Notes: generated from the letters alone by a model not told the origin. Counted from the first letter of the stretch, positions 28,056-37,813 are shown. The stretch is 64,000 bases of DNA from Pseudomonas moraviensis (GCF_900105805.1 NZ_LT629788.1:1550001-1614000); one strand, 5' to 3'. Made by a program: numbers and translations.

Positions 28056-28225
28056 GCGGGTTTCCGAAAGCTTCGAACTTGAGCAGAGCGGCAAGCTTCG
28101 GTCAGCTTGGCGCGTGAGTCAAACCCTTGCCAGCGAAACGTCCTACGACACGTGTCGACTGTGAAATCCGTCAGGCTTTTGTGGCAGTGTCTACGCTTGC
28201 AGAAGTCGTTTTAAAGAGTGTGCCC

Positions 28226-30361
28226 ATGTCAGCGCTGTTCACCTATTTCAAGGCTTTGATCCATCCCGGTCAGGCTGTTTTGCTGTTTGCCCTGCGGACC
28301 ATCGCCGCCGGGCTGTTGACCCTTTATCTGGCGTTCATTTTCGATCTCGAACAGCCGAAATGGTCGATCATGGCCGTGGTGATTGTCAGCCAGCCACTGG
28401 CGGGGATGGCGCTGGCGCGCAGTTTCGGTCAGGTGATCGGCACCACCGTGGGTGCGGCGGTGGCAGTGCTGATCATGGCGATATTTCCTCAGGCGCCGCT
28501 GCCGTTCATTACCACATTGGCGTTGTGGCTGGCGCTGTGCACGGCCGGCGGCACGTTGTTGCGCTACACCAGCTCCCAGGCGTTCGTGCTCAGTGGCTAC
28601 ACCGCAGTGGTTGTGGCGTTGCTGGCGATTCCAGATCAGGACGGCACCTTTTTGCTCGCCGTCACCCGAGTCACCGAAACCCTGCTGGCGGTGGCCTGCG
28701 TGTGCGTGGTCAGCTTGCTGACGGCCCGGCCTGAAGCGGTCGCCAAGGGCTATTTCGCCAAAATCGATCAGGTGATCAAACTGGCGGCCAGCCACGCCGC
28801 CGAGGTGCTTCGCACGGAAGAAAGCGAAGCCGAGTTCCAGCGTCGGCAGATGCAACTGCTCGGTGAAATCAGCGCACTGGAAGGGTTGCGGCGCCATTTG
28901 TATTTCGATGCGCCGCGTCTGCGCAGTGCCGACAACCTGGTATTGCTGCTCGGCAATCAGCTGACGTTGCTCACGTCGCGACTGACCGCGCTGCGTCATC
29001 AACGCGAATTGCTCATTGAGCGCTGGGAGGGCGATCTGCCGCTGGAGGTTCAGCAACTGCGGGCCGAGGAACTGGCATTGCTGGAGCAATTGGCGCAACA
29101 GGGTCGCGCGCTGTCTGGCGCCGATCGGCAGCGCTTCGTCACGTTGCAGCAACAGTTCGAAGCCTTGGCCTACAAGGCCGAGCAGCAGACCGAGAACATG
29201 AGCGCGACCCTGCGTTCACTGGCGTGGGCGTTGCGTTGGGAGCAGGCGCGGCTGCTGCAGCAACTCGACCAGATTCTCGAACTGAGCGACGCCATACAGG
29301 AAGGGCGCCCGGCCAGTTGTCTGTATCGCGGCCAGAGCAGTCCGTTGCACCTGGATTTCACCCTGGCCTCGATGAACGCGATTCGCGCCTTCACCGCGCT
29401 GTTGGTCAGCGGCTTGATCTGGATTGAAACGGCGTGGGACGGAGCGCGCGGCGGGATGATTCTGGTGGGGATTCTCTGCTCGCTGATGGCGACCTTCCCG
29501 CGTCCGCTGATGGCTGCGCAAAGCTATGCGCGGGGCCTGGGCCTGGCGCTGGTGGTATCGGCGTTCTACCAGTTCATGCTGGTGCCGGCGATCAGTGATT
29601 TCGAGATGCTCGCCTTGCTGCTCGCGCCGCTGCTGTATGCCATTGCCGTGGGCATTTCCAGTCCGGCCACCGCCGGGATAGGCATGGGCCTCGGCCTGTC
29701 GAGCTTTCTCATGCTCGGACCGCAAAATACCGGCACCGGGCAGAACACGGCGATCCAATGGTTCGAATTTGCCGGCGCTTATGTCAGTGCAGCGATGCTG
29801 GCCCTGATCGTCTATGCACTGATCTTTCCCTTCCGCCCGGACTTGCGCATTCGCCGTTTGTACGGCGAAGCGCGGGAGCAGGTGTACCAGCTCAGCAAAA
29901 TGCCGGCGACCGATGAACAACAATTCGCCTTCGAGAGTCGGATGACCGATCGCCTGACCAGCATGCTCGGCCTGCTCCCAGCGGCGAACGACCGCGCCAT
30001 GCAGCGCCTGTACGAAATCAGTCTGGCTTGCGTGGCCGTGGGCGTCGCCATGCATCAACTGCGGCAGCAGGCTTTGAACAATGGATTGCTCACCGACGCG
30101 TTCGGCCAGCGCCTGGCGTCGGCGTTACGCAAAACCGGTCGCCTGGTTGCCGGACGCGGTGATGTGCAACTCGCCGCACTGCTTGCCACGCTGCACCAAC
30201 TCGGAGATGAGCTGGACGAGCTGCACGCCGACAGTCACGAACATTTATGGTCGGTGTTCCGTATGCGCGTGGCGCTGCTGATTGTGGTGTCGTTCCTCGA
30301 GCGCCACGGCGAGCATCTGCAACCTCAAGTCCTGCAAGGAGAACCGCAACTTGCCCATTGA
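28226..30361 (+). CDS. FUSC/AaeB-family inner-membrane efflux protein
   Basis: A 711-residue inner-membrane protein of the fusaric acid resistance/AaeB family. An N-terminal set of about six membrane helices (from ALFTYFKALIHPGQAVLLFA) and a second set (from about residue 385, ASMNAIRAFTALLVSGLIW) flank a cytoplasmic coiled-coil region, the standard two-half layout. With the DUF1656 protein and HlyD-like adaptor that follow it would form an exporter for aromatic acids or similar toxic compounds. The frame is open 33 codons upstream, but the ATG at 28226 (MSALFTYFKAL) is the usual family start. The next gene overlaps its end by 11 bp. Substrate is not known from sequence. Confidence 0.9.
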   Translation: MSALFTYFKALIHPGQAVLLFALRTIAAGLLTLYLAFIFDLEQPKWSIMAVVIVSQPLAGMALARSFGQVIGTTVGAAVAVLIMAIFPQAPLPFITTLALWLALCTAGGTLLRYTSSQAFVLSGYTAVVVALLAIPDQDGTFLLAVTRVTETLLAVACVCVVSLLTARPEAVAKGYFAKIDQVIKLAASHAAEVLRTEESEAEFQRRQMQLLGEISALEGLRRHLYFDAPRLRSADNLVLLLGNQLTLLTSRLTALRHQRELLIERWEGDLPLEVQQLRAEELALLEQLAQQGRALSGADRQRFVTLQQQFEALAYKAEQQTENMSATLRSLAWALRWEQARLLQQLDQILELSDAIQEGRPASCLYRGQSSPLHLDFTLASMNAIRAFTALLVSGLIWIETAWDGARGGMILVGILCSLMATFPRPLMAAQSYARGLGLALVVSAFYQFMLVPAISDFEMLALLLAPLLYAIAVGISSPATAGIGMGLGLSSFLMLGPQNTGTGQNTAIQWFEFAGAYVSAAMLALIVYALIFPFRPDLRIRRLYGEAREQVYQLSKMPATDEQQFAFESRMTDRLTSMLGLLPAANDRAMQRLYEISLACVAVGVAMHQLRQQALNNGLLTDAFGQRLASALRKTGRLVAGRGDVQLAALLATLHQLGDELDELHADSHEHLWSVFRMRVALLIVVSFLERHGEHLQPQVLQGEPQLAH

Positions 30362-30551
30362 TTTCGAGATTGGCGGCGTCTATCTGCCGCCGATTGCCCA
30401 AGCGCTGTTACTGGCGATTCCGATTTTCATGTTGCTGGACTGGTGCCTGCGGCGCCTGGGCGTACTGCGCCTGGTCTGGCATGAAGCGCTGTTCGAGGGC
30501 GCGCTGTACGCCTGTGTCTGTGCCACGCTGATTCTGTTGATGGGAGCCTGA
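30351..30551 (+). CDS. DUF1656 (AaeX-like) small membrane protein
   Basis: A 66-residue protein starting at a TTG with AAGGAG nine bases upstream; reading begins MPIDFEIGGVYLPP. It has two predicted membrane helices (QALLLAIPIFMLLDW and ALYACVCATLILLMGA). DUF1656/AaeX proteins regularly sit between the FUSC permease and the HlyD adaptor of AaeAB-like exporters, as here. The gene overlaps the FUSC gene by 11 bp and ends 4 bp before the adaptor gene, so all three are one operon. Its biochemical role in the exporter is not established. Confidence 0.88.
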   Translation: MPIDFEIGGVYLPPIAQALLLAIPIFMLLDWCLRRLGVLRLVWHEALFEGALYACVCATLILLMGA

Positions 30552-30555
30552 TGTC

Positions 30556-31521
30556 TTGAAAGCGCTAGTTGCACGAATGATGACCGTGGCCGTGGTGATC
30601 CTGGCGATCGTCCTTGGCTGGTTCGCCTGGGAGTATTACACCCGCGCGCCGTGGACGCGGGATGCCCGGGTGAGGGCGGATGTGGTGACGCTGTCGGCAG
30701 ATGTTTCGGGGCGTATCGTCAAACTGGCGGTGCAGGACAACCAGCATGTCGACAAGGGCCAATTGCTGCTGGAGATCGATCCGGCGCGCTATCAATTGGC
30801 GGTCGAGCATGCCCGGCGTTCGGTGGAAGTGTCCAAGGCTTCGCTAGGGCAATCGCAAGCGGCGATCGTCGCCAGTGAAGCCCTGCTCAAACAACGCCAG
30901 AGCGAAGAACGTCGGCGACGCACGCTGAAGCAAGGCTTCGCGATTTCCGGTGAGGAGTGGGAGAAATCCAGCACCGACGTGGCGGTTGCCCAGGCGGATC
31001 TGTTGCGCAATCAGGCCAACCTCGGGCTGGCTGAGGCCAATGTGCAACTGGCGATTGCCGCGCTGACTCAAGCCGAACTGGATCTGCAGCGCACCCGTGT
31101 CGAATCGCCGGTCAGCGGTTACGTGACCAACCTGCTGACCCGCCAGGGTGACTACGCGCAGGCAGGCGGAGCACTGCTGGCGCTGGTCGACAGTGATTCG
31201 TTCTACGTCAGCGGTTATTTCGAAGAAACCAAGCTGCCGCGAATCGAGGAGGGCGACCGGGTGCGCATTCAGTTGATGAGCGGCGAGAGCTTCGGCGGCA
31301 CGGTAGAAAGCATCGCCTTCGCCATTGCCGACCGCGAGAACGCGCCGGGCAGTCGACTGCTGGCGAACATCAACCCGAGCTACACCTGGGTGAAACTGGC
31401 GCAGCGGGTGCCGGTGCGCATTGGCATTGATGGTGATTTTGCCGGCAAGAACCGCCTGCGCGCGGGCACGACGGCCACAGTGACGGTCCTGGAGGATCAC
31501 AAATTTCAAGACCGCCCATGA
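30556..31521 (+). CDS. HlyD/AaeA-type periplasmic adaptor of an efflux pump
   Basis: A 321-residue membrane-fusion protein. After one N-terminal membrane segment (TVAVVILAIVLGWFAWEYY, about residues 10-28), a lipoyl-like half-motif (SGRIVKLAVQDNQHVDKGQ) precedes a coiled-coil hairpin (about 80-160), then the second lipoyl half (VESPVSGYVTNLLTRQGDYA) and a beta-barrel domain. This is the AaeA/EmrA-like architecture. A TTG at 30556 is taken as start; an in-frame ATG seven codons later is possible. It completes a FUSC-DUF1656-HlyD operon; no outer-membrane channel is included, so it may share one. Confidence 0.9.
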   Translation: MKALVARMMTVAVVILAIVLGWFAWEYYTRAPWTRDARVRADVVTLSADVSGRIVKLAVQDNQHVDKGQLLLEIDPARYQLAVEHARRSVEVSKASLGQSQAAIVASEALLKQRQSEERRRRTLKQGFAISGEEWEKSSTDVAVAQADLLRNQANLGLAEANVQLAIAALTQAELDLQRTRVESPVSGYVTNLLTRQGDYAQAGGALLALVDSDSFYVSGYFEETKLPRIEEGDRVRIQLMSGESFGGTVESIAFAIADRENAPGSRLLANINPSYTWVKLAQRVPVRIGIDGDFAGKNRLRAGTTATVTVLEDHKFQDRP

Positions 31522-31525
31522 ACCA

Positions 31526-31554
31526 CTGTGGGAGCGAGCAGCCTCGCTCCTACA
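31526..31554. repeat. Short palindromic intergenic repeat
   Basis: A reduced single stem of the fluorescent-pseudomonad repeat: ctgtgggagcgag and ctcgctcctaca face each other across a five-base loop, immediately after the HlyD-like stop. It may also act as the 3' end hairpin of that operon, though no T-run follows. Confidence 0.75.
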
Positions 31555-31580
31555 AGGAATTCAAGCGCTGCTCAAGGGCA

Positions 31581-31643
31581 TAAAAAAACCCCGCGACCGA
31601 ATGATACGCGGGGCAAAAAAATTGGTTGGTTGCGGCCAACCAA
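31581..31643 (-). terminator. Two consecutive terminator hairpins after oprN
   Basis: Reading the minus strand from the oprN stop, the first hairpin has arms ttggttg and caaccaa (31626-31643) followed by a run of T. The second has ccccgcg/cgcgggg arms (31589-31613) and is also followed by seven T. Two hairpins in series should give strong termination of the mexEF-oprN mRNA and shield it from the convergent exporter operon. Confidence 0.85.
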
Positions 31644-31662
31644 AGGAGCTCTTTAACAACCT

Positions 31663-33084
31663 TTACTTGCTGGCGACTGTCTCCGGTTGCCAGCCACCGC
31701 CGAGGGCCTTGTAGATCGCGACGATGCCGCGATACAGATCGACTTCGGCCTGGGCCTGACTGTCTTCGGCGTTCAGGCGCTCACGTTGGGCGTCGAGCAG
31801 GACGAGGAAATCGGTGGTGCCTTCGCGGTAGCGGATTTCCGCCAGATCAGCGGCCTTGCGACTCGATTCGCTCTGACGAATGAGCGAAATCAAGCGTTGC
31901 TGACGTTTGCCGTAATCACTGAAAGCGTTTTCCGATTCTTCCAGAGCCAGCAGCACTTGTTGCTCGTAGTTGGCCAGTGCGCCTTCGGCATCGGCGTCAG
32001 CGCCACGCAGACGAGCGCGGACGCTGCCGAGGTCAAACGCAGCCCAGGTAATACTCGGGCCGAGCGCCCAGGCGTTGGCCGCCGAGGAACCGATCTGCGA
32101 GCCGCGCCCCGCCGTCCAGCCGAGGAAGCCGCTGAGGCTGACCCGGGGAAACAGGTCGGCTTTGGCCACGCCGATGCGCGCAGTGGCCGAAGCCAGTTGC
32201 CGCTCGGCGCTGAGGATGTCGGGACGACGTTGCAGCAGTTCACCCGGATCACCGATCGGCAGCGCTTTGGCAATCGCCGGCAAGTCTTTCGGACTCAGAT
32301 CCACGGTCAGTTTGTCCGGGCGTTCACCGAGCAGGGTGGCAATACGGTTTTTCTGCCGGACCTGTTCCGCTTGCAACTGCGGCACGCTGGCTTCGACGTT
32401 GGCCAGACGCGCATCGGCGCGCTCGACATCGAGCTGATCACCGACACCGGCATCACGCAGGCTGATGGTGATCTTGCGCGACTCCTCCTGGTTGTTGAGG
32501 TTGGCCACGGCGATTTTTTCCCGCAGCTGGGCGCCGCGCAGTTGACCGTAGGCGTCGACCAGTTCGGCAATCATAGTGACTTGCAACTGGTACAGATCGG
32601 CTTCGGCAGCCTGCTGGTCGGCGTCGCTGGCTTCCAGATTGCGCTGGATGCGCCCGAACAGGTCGAGCTCCCAGGCCATGTCCAGACCCAGGTCATAGCG
32701 TTCGCTATTGACCCGGTCGGTGGTCTGGCCGGGAATCTGGCCTTTGCCCAAGTCACTGCTGGCGCGGCTGGTGATGGTCGGCATCGCATCGTTGCTGGCG
32801 TCGTCGCGGATCGCCCGGGCGGCTTTCCAGCGGGCGAACGCCACGCGCAGTTCACGGTTGCCTTGCAGCGACTGACTCACCAACTGGTTGAGGGTCGGAT
32901 CGTCGAATTGCTGCCACCAGATGCCTTCGAATTTCGAACGGTCGAAGTTCTTTTGTCCGGCGGCGCCGTCGGTGGCGGTCGTAATATTGGCCGCCTCCGT
33001 GGCTGGGGTCTTGTAGTCGGGGCCGACGGCGCAGGCGCTGAGGGCCAGCACCAGCAGACTCGGCAGGAAGACTTTCAGACTCAT
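31663..33084 (-). CDS. oprN: RND efflux outer-membrane channel lipoprotein
   Basis: A 473-residue TolC-like outer-membrane factor of the OprM/NodT type. The lipoprotein signal MSLKVFLPSLLVLALSAC places the lipidated Cys at residue 18. Two repeated OEP halves follow, each with long periplasmic helices (for example WELDLFGRIQRNLEASDADQ near 140 and NAWALGPSITWAAFDLGSVR near 335). Its start overlaps the mexF stop by four bases, so it is the third gene of a MexEF-OprN-type operon. It gives the pump its exit duct across the outer membrane. Confidence 0.93.
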   Translation of the reverse strand: MSLKVFLPSLLVLALSACAVGPDYKTPATEAANITTATDGAAGQKNFDRSKFEGIWWQQFDDPTLNQLVSQSLQGNRELRVAFARWKAARAIRDDASNDAMPTITSRASSDLGKGQIPGQTTDRVNSERYDLGLDMAWELDLFGRIQRNLEASDADQQAAEADLYQLQVTMIAELVDAYGQLRGAQLREKIAVANLNNQEESRKITISLRDAGVGDQLDVERADARLANVEASVPQLQAEQVRQKNRIATLLGERPDKLTVDLSPKDLPAIAKALPIGDPGELLQRRPDILSAERQLASATARIGVAKADLFPRVSLSGFLGWTAGRGSQIGSSAANAWALGPSITWAAFDLGSVRARLRGADADAEGALANYEQQVLLALEESENAFSDYGKRQQRLISLIRQSESSRKAADLAEIRYREGTTDFLVLLDAQRERLNAEDSQAQAEVDLYRGIVAIYKALGGGWQPETVASK

Positions 33085-36000
33085 TGGTGCGCCTCCAGTG
33101 GCTTTTGAAGAGTGTGTGCCTTGGCCGCTTTGCGCTGCTCACTGCGTTCAACGAAGTTACGGATCAGCACGTAGAACACCGGCGTCAGCAGCAGACCGAA
33201 GAAGGTCACCCCAAGCATCCCGGAGAACACCGCCACACCCATGGCGTGACGCATCTCGGCACCGGCACCGCTGGAGAACACCAGTGGCACCACCCCCATG
33301 ATGAATGCGAAGGAGGTCATCAGGATCGGCCGCAGACGCAGGCGGCAGGCTTCCAGTACCGCGGCGAGCGGGTCGAGGCCTTCTTCCTGTTTGTCCTTGG
33401 CGAACTCGACGATCAGAATCGCGTTCTTGCAGGCAAGTCCCACCAGTACGATCAATCCGATCTGGGTGAAGATGTTGTTGTCACCGCCGGAAATGATCAC
33501 ACCGGTGATGGCCGACAGCAGGGTCATCGGTACGATCAGGATCACTGCCAGTGGCAGGCTCCAGCTTTCGTATTGCGCGGCGAGTACCAGGAACGCCAGC
33601 AGTACGCAGAGCGGGAACACGAACAGCGCGGTGTTGCCGGACAGAATCTGCTGGTAGGTCAGGTCGGTCCATTCGTAGGTCATGCCGTTCGGAAGTTCTT
33701 CCTTGAGCAGTTTCTCGATGGCTTTTTCCGCCTGGCCCGAGCTGTAGCCGGGGGCTGCGGCACCGTTGATTTCCGCGGTGATGAAGCCGTTGTAGTGCAT
33801 TACCCGATCCGGGCCGGAGGTGTCGCTGACCTTGATGAAGGTCGCCAGCGGGATCATTTCGCCTTTGTTGTTGCGTACTTTCAGTTGACCGATCTGATCG
33901 GATTCAAGACGGAACTGTTGTTCGGCCTGAACGTTGACCTGATAGGTACGCCCGAAGCGGTTGAAGTCGTTGGCATACAGCGAACCCAGGTAGATCTGCA
34001 GGGTGTCGAAGATGTCGCTGACGGCCACGCCGTGGGTCTTGGCTTTTTCCCGGTCGATGGCGGCATCGACCTGCGGCACGTTCACCGTGTAGCTGGTGAA
34101 CAGACCGGCCAGTTCCGGCACGTTGTGGCTCTTGTTGATGATGTTCATGGTTTCTTTGTACAGCTCGTCGTAGCCCAGGTTGCCCCGGTCTTCGATTTGC
34201 AGGCGGAAACCACCAATGGTGCCCAGGCCCTGTACCGGCGGTGGCGGGAAGATCGCCATGTACGCTTCCTGAATGTTCGCGTACTGGCCGTTCAAGGCAC
34301 CGGCAATCGCGCCGGCGGACATGCTCGGGTCTTTACGCTCGTCGAACGGTTTCAGGGTCACGAAGACGATGCCGGCGTTCGGGCTGTTGGTGAAGCCGTT
34401 GATCGACAGGCCCGGGAACGCTACGGCGCTTTCCACGCCTGGCTGTTTCAGCGCGAGGTCGGACATGCGCTTGATCACGTCTTCGGTGCGATCCAGGCTC
34501 GCGGCGTCCGGCAATTGCGCGAAGGCCACCAGGTATTGCTTGTCCTGGCCCGGTACGAAACCGGTCGGCGTGCTGGAGAAACCGAAGAAGGTCAGCACCA
34601 TCAGGCCTGCGTACAGCAGCAGAGCGATGCCGCTGCCGCGGATGACCCGGCGCACGGTGCCGACGTAGCCATGGCTGGCGCGGTCGAAGAAGCGGTTGAA
34701 CGGACGGAACAGCCAGCCCCCGAAGATCTTGTCGAGCACCTTCGAGAAGCGGTCTTTCGGCGCGTCGTGGCTTTTCAGCAACACAGCGGCCAGCGCGGGC
34801 GACAGGGTCAGCGAGTTGAACGCCGAGATCACGGTCGAGATGGCGATGGTCAGTGCGAACTGTTTGTAGAACTGCCCGGTGAGGCCGGAAATGAACGCCG
34901 CCGGAACAAACACCGCACATAACACCAGTGCCGTTGCGATGATCGGCCCGGTCACTTCGCGCATGGCACGTTTGGTGGCTTCGACCGGCGTCAGTCCGAG
35001 TTCGATGTTCCGTTCGACGTTCTCCACCACCACGATGGCGTCGTCGACCACGATACCGATGGCCAGTACCAGGCCAAACAGCGATAGGGCGTTGAGCGAA
35101 AATCCGAACAGGTGCATGACCGCAAACGTACCGATCAACGATACCGGCACCGCGACCAACGGAATGATCGAAGCGCGCCAGGTCTGCAGGAACAGAATCA
35201 CCACCAGTACTACGAGGATCAGTGCTTCGAACAGAGTGTGAACCACTGCCTCGATCGAACCGCGGACGAAGATCGTCGGGTCATAAACGATGCTGTAGTC
35301 CATGCCCTGCGGGAAGCCTTTCTTCAGCTCTTCCATCTTGCCGCGCACTTCGTTGGAAATGTCGATGGCATTGGAGCCCGGACGCTGGAAGATCGGGATC
35401 GCTACGGCTGGCTGGTTGTTCAGCAACGAACGCAGGGCGTATTGACTGGAGCCGAGTTCGACACGAGCGATGTCTTTGAGGCGGGTGATCTCCCCGTCGT
35501 CGCCAGAGCGAATGACGATGTTCTCGAACTCTTCCTCGGAGACCAGACGGCCCTGAGTGTTGACCGACAGCTGAAAGCTTTGCGCGGTCGGAGCAGGGGG
35601 CGCGCCCAGTTGACCGGCGGCGACCTGACGGTTTTGCTCGCGAATCGCGGTCACCACATCGGTCGCGGTCAGATTGCGCGAAGCGGTCTTGTTCGGGTCG
35701 AGCCAGACTCGCAGCGAGTAGTCACCCATACCGAACAACTGCACGTCACCGACACCACCCAGGCGAGCGAGCTCGTCCTTGATGTTGAGGATCGCGTAGT
35801 TGGACAGATAGAGCATGTCGTAGCGCTTGTCCGGCGAGGTCAAGTGCACAACCATGGTCAGGTCGGGCGAAGCCTTGTCGACGGTGATACCGATGCGCGT
35901 CACTTCCTCGGGAAGCTTCGGCTCGGTTCGGGTCACCCGGTTCTGCACCTGCACCTGCGCGTTGTCCAGGTCAGTGCCCAGGGCGAAGGTGATGGTCAGG

Positions 36001-36272
36001 GTGATCTTGCCGTCAGCGGTCGATTGCGAGGACATGTACAGCATGTTCTCGACACCCGTGATCGCCTGCTCCAGCGGAGCGGCCACGGTTTCACCGATGA
36101 CCTTTGGGTTGGCGCCCGGGAAGTTGGCGCGCACGACCACGGTCGGCGGCACGACTTCCGGGTATTCACTGATCGGCAACTGGAACAGCGAGATCGCACC
36201 GGCGATCAGGATCAACAGCGACAGCACCGCTGCGAAGATCGGCCGGGAAATGAAGAATTGGGAAAAATTCAT
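33081..36272 (-). CDS. mexF: RND multidrug efflux transporter, inner-membrane pump
   Basis: A 1063-residue hydrophobe/amphiphile-efflux RND transporter. It starts MNFSQFFISRPIFAAVLSLL and shows twelve membrane helices with two large periplasmic loops. The proton-relay Asp pair lies in IGIVVDDAIVVVENV. The N-terminal sequence, the segment FVRGSIEAVVHTLFEAL and the length match MexF of P. aeruginosa closely as I recall it. MexEF-OprN pumps export chloramphenicol, fluoroquinolones, trimethoprim and quorum-signal precursors in that species. It lies 15 bp after mexE and overlaps oprN by four bases. Confidence 0.95.
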   Translation of the reverse strand: MNFSQFFISRPIFAAVLSLLILIAGAISLFQLPISEYPEVVPPTVVVRANFPGANPKVIGETVAAPLEQAITGVENMLYMSSQSTADGKITLTITFALGTDLDNAQVQVQNRVTRTEPKLPEEVTRIGITVDKASPDLTMVVHLTSPDKRYDMLYLSNYAILNIKDELARLGGVGDVQLFGMGDYSLRVWLDPNKTASRNLTATDVVTAIREQNRQVAAGQLGAPPAPTAQSFQLSVNTQGRLVSEEEFENIVIRSGDDGEITRLKDIARVELGSSQYALRSLLNNQPAVAIPIFQRPGSNAIDISNEVRGKMEELKKGFPQGMDYSIVYDPTIFVRGSIEAVVHTLFEALILVVLVVILFLQTWRASIIPLVAVPVSLIGTFAVMHLFGFSLNALSLFGLVLAIGIVVDDAIVVVENVERNIELGLTPVEATKRAMREVTGPIIATALVLCAVFVPAAFISGLTGQFYKQFALTIAISTVISAFNSLTLSPALAAVLLKSHDAPKDRFSKVLDKIFGGWLFRPFNRFFDRASHGYVGTVRRVIRGSGIALLLYAGLMVLTFFGFSSTPTGFVPGQDKQYLVAFAQLPDAASLDRTEDVIKRMSDLALKQPGVESAVAFPGLSINGFTNSPNAGIVFVTLKPFDERKDPSMSAGAIAGALNGQYANIQEAYMAIFPPPPVQGLGTIGGFRLQIEDRGNLGYDELYKETMNIINKSHNVPELAGLFTSYTVNVPQVDAAIDREKAKTHGVAVSDIFDTLQIYLGSLYANDFNRFGRTYQVNVQAEQQFRLESDQIGQLKVRNNKGEMIPLATFIKVSDTSGPDRVMHYNGFITAEINGAAAPGYSSGQAEKAIEKLLKEELPNGMTYEWTDLTYQQILSGNTALFVFPLCVLLAFLVLAAQYESWSLPLAVILIVPMTLLSAITGVIISGGDNNIFTQIGLIVLVGLACKNAILIVEFAKDKQEEGLDPLAAVLEACRLRLRPILMTSFAFIMGVVPLVFSSGAGAEMRHAMGVAVFSGMLGVTFFGLLLTPVFYVLIRNFVERSEQRKAAKAHTLQKPLEAHQ

Positions 36273-36287
36273 CGGAGTTGTCGTCCC

Positions 36288-37541
36288 TTAACCGCGTGGG
36301 GTCGTAGCAGCCAGCTTCGCAGCCGAACCCGATGCGCCCTTGGCAGGGGCAACTTTGGGCAGGTTGCTGGCTTCCAGCGCTTGACGTTGTTGAGCAAGGG
36401 CGGCGAGGGTCTGCTCGCTGGCCATCGGAATCACTTCAGGGGTAACCGGAGAGCCGGGACGAACCCGCTGCAGCCCCTTGACGATGATGGTGTCGTCCTT
36501 GTTCAGACCGTTGCGAACGATGCGCAGGCCTTCGATCTTCGGACCGAGCTCGACGGCGCGGTAGGCGGTCTTGTTGTCGCCATCCATCACCAGCACGAAC
36601 TTCTTGCCCAGGTCAGTGCCAACGGCTTCGTCGTTGATCAACATGGCGTTATAGGTGCCGCTGCCGACCAGTTTCAGTCGTGCATAGAGGCCCGGGGTGT
36701 AGGTGCCGTCAGCGTTGTCGAACACGGCGCGACCACGGATGGTGCCGGTTTTCGGATTGACCTGATTGTCGACGAAGTTCATCTGGCCCAGGTGCGGGTT
36801 GCCGTCCTCGTTGGACAGGCCCATGTACACCGGCGTGGTTGCGCCGCGCTGGCCGTTGCGGGCCAGTTGGGTGTATTTGAGGAACACGCGTTCGTCGGCG
36901 TCGAAGTAGGCGTAGACCTTGTCGGTGGAGACGACGCTGGTCAGCGCAGTGGTGTCGGCGGTCACCAGGTTGCCGGCAGTGATTTCGGCGCGGCTGACGC
37001 GGCCACCGATCGGTGCGGTAACGCGGGTGAAGCTCAGGTTCAGTTTGGCCAGGTCCAGTTGTGCCTGCAGAGCACCGACGGCGGCGCGGGCCTCTTGGGC
37101 GGCGCTGGTGCGCGAGTCGGCCAGTTCAGCGGAAATGGCGTTGCTGGTGCGCAGGCGTTCACCGCGAGCTGCTTCGTTTTCGCTGCGAGTGGCGGTGGCG
37201 CGGGCTTGGGCGACCAAGGCTTCGAGGCGGCGTACCTCGGCCTGGAACGGACGCGGGTCGATCTGGAACAGCAGGTCACCTTTCTTGACCAGTGCGCCTT
37301 CGGTGAAGGCGACCTGATCGATCTGGCCCGAAACCCGTGGCCGGATCTCTACGGTTTCCGGCGCTTCGAGACGCCCGGTAAATTCATCCCACTCGTTGAC
37401 CGGTTGTTCCAGCACCTTGGCTACGCTGACTTTGGCAGCGGGCGGGGCGCCGGCAGTCTCCGGAGTTTTGCCGCAGGCGCTCATCACCAGTACGGCCAGC
37501 ATGGCCAACGGGAAGCGCAAATGTTTGAGTGATTGTTCCAT
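36288..37541 (-). CDS. mexE: RND efflux periplasmic adaptor lipoprotein
   Basis: A 417-residue membrane-fusion protein. The lipoprotein signal ends in LVMSAC with Cys23 as lipidation site. Lipoyl halves (VEIRPRVSGQIDQVAFTEGALVKK near 67-90 and FTRVTAPIGGRVSRAEI near 170) flank an alpha-hairpin, and a beta-barrel and membrane-proximal domain follow. It is the first gene of mexEF-oprN and joins MexF to OprN. In P. aeruginosa the LysR regulator gene mexT lies directly upstream; here the upstream gene is a DUF805 protein on the same strand, so the controlling regulator must be elsewhere. Confidence 0.94.
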   Translation of the reverse strand: MEQSLKHLRFPLAMLAVLVMSACGKTPETAGAPPAAKVSVAKVLEQPVNEWDEFTGRLEAPETVEIRPRVSGQIDQVAFTEGALVKKGDLLFQIDPRPFQAEVRRLEALVAQARATATRSENEAARGERLRTSNAISAELADSRTSAAQEARAAVGALQAQLDLAKLNLSFTRVTAPIGGRVSRAEITAGNLVTADTTALTSVVSTDKVYAYFDADERVFLKYTQLARNGQRGATTPVYMGLSNEDGNPHLGQMNFVDNQVNPKTGTIRGRAVFDNADGTYTPGLYARLKLVGSGTYNAMLINDEAVGTDLGKKFVLVMDGDNKTAYRAVELGPKIEGLRIVRNGLNKDDTIIVKGLQRVRPGSPVTPEVIPMASEQTLAALAQQRQALEASNLPKVAPAKGASGSAAKLAATTPRG

Positions 37542-37626
37542 GGATGCAATCCGCCGAAGTATTGAAGATGGGCGGATGATGCTCGGCGGGGGTGTGATGG
37601 CACGAATCGAATGAAGCGAAGGTAAC

Positions 37627-37643
37627 TATCATTCGGAATGATA
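37627..37643. promoter_or_regulatory. 17-bp perfect palindrome upstream of mexE (operator candidate)
   Basis: The sequence tatcattcggaatgata is a perfect palindrome around a central G, 86 bp before the mexE ATG. It contains ATC-N9-GAT, the nod-box-like half-site layout bound by LysR-type regulators, and would also suit a TetR-type dimer. It does not fit the longer MexT consensus I recall. Its position in the 272-bp gap before mexE favours control of that operon. Confidence 0.55.
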
Positions 37644-37813
37644 TAAGCGCCGAGACAGCCCTCTAGCATGCACCTTTCGTTAGGTGCCTATCAATCGGCT
37701 TCAAGGCAATTCTGTGTTGCGCGATTCGCAATGATTCACCGCAATTGAAAATCCTCGACCATAAATGAAGAAACGGCCATGAAGGCCGTTCCGGTCAGCG
37801 TGTTGCCGTTGTG

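Noticed and set aside
28127..28225. Extended N-terminus for the FUSC protein
   Set aside because: The extra 33 residues are not part of the family fold, and the ATG at 28226 gives the usual start.
33084..37532. Long plus-strand open frames (612 and 806 codons) opposite mexF and mexE
   Set aside because: Antisense shadows of high-GC coding sequence; low-complexity His/Gln/Arg-rich translations without domains.
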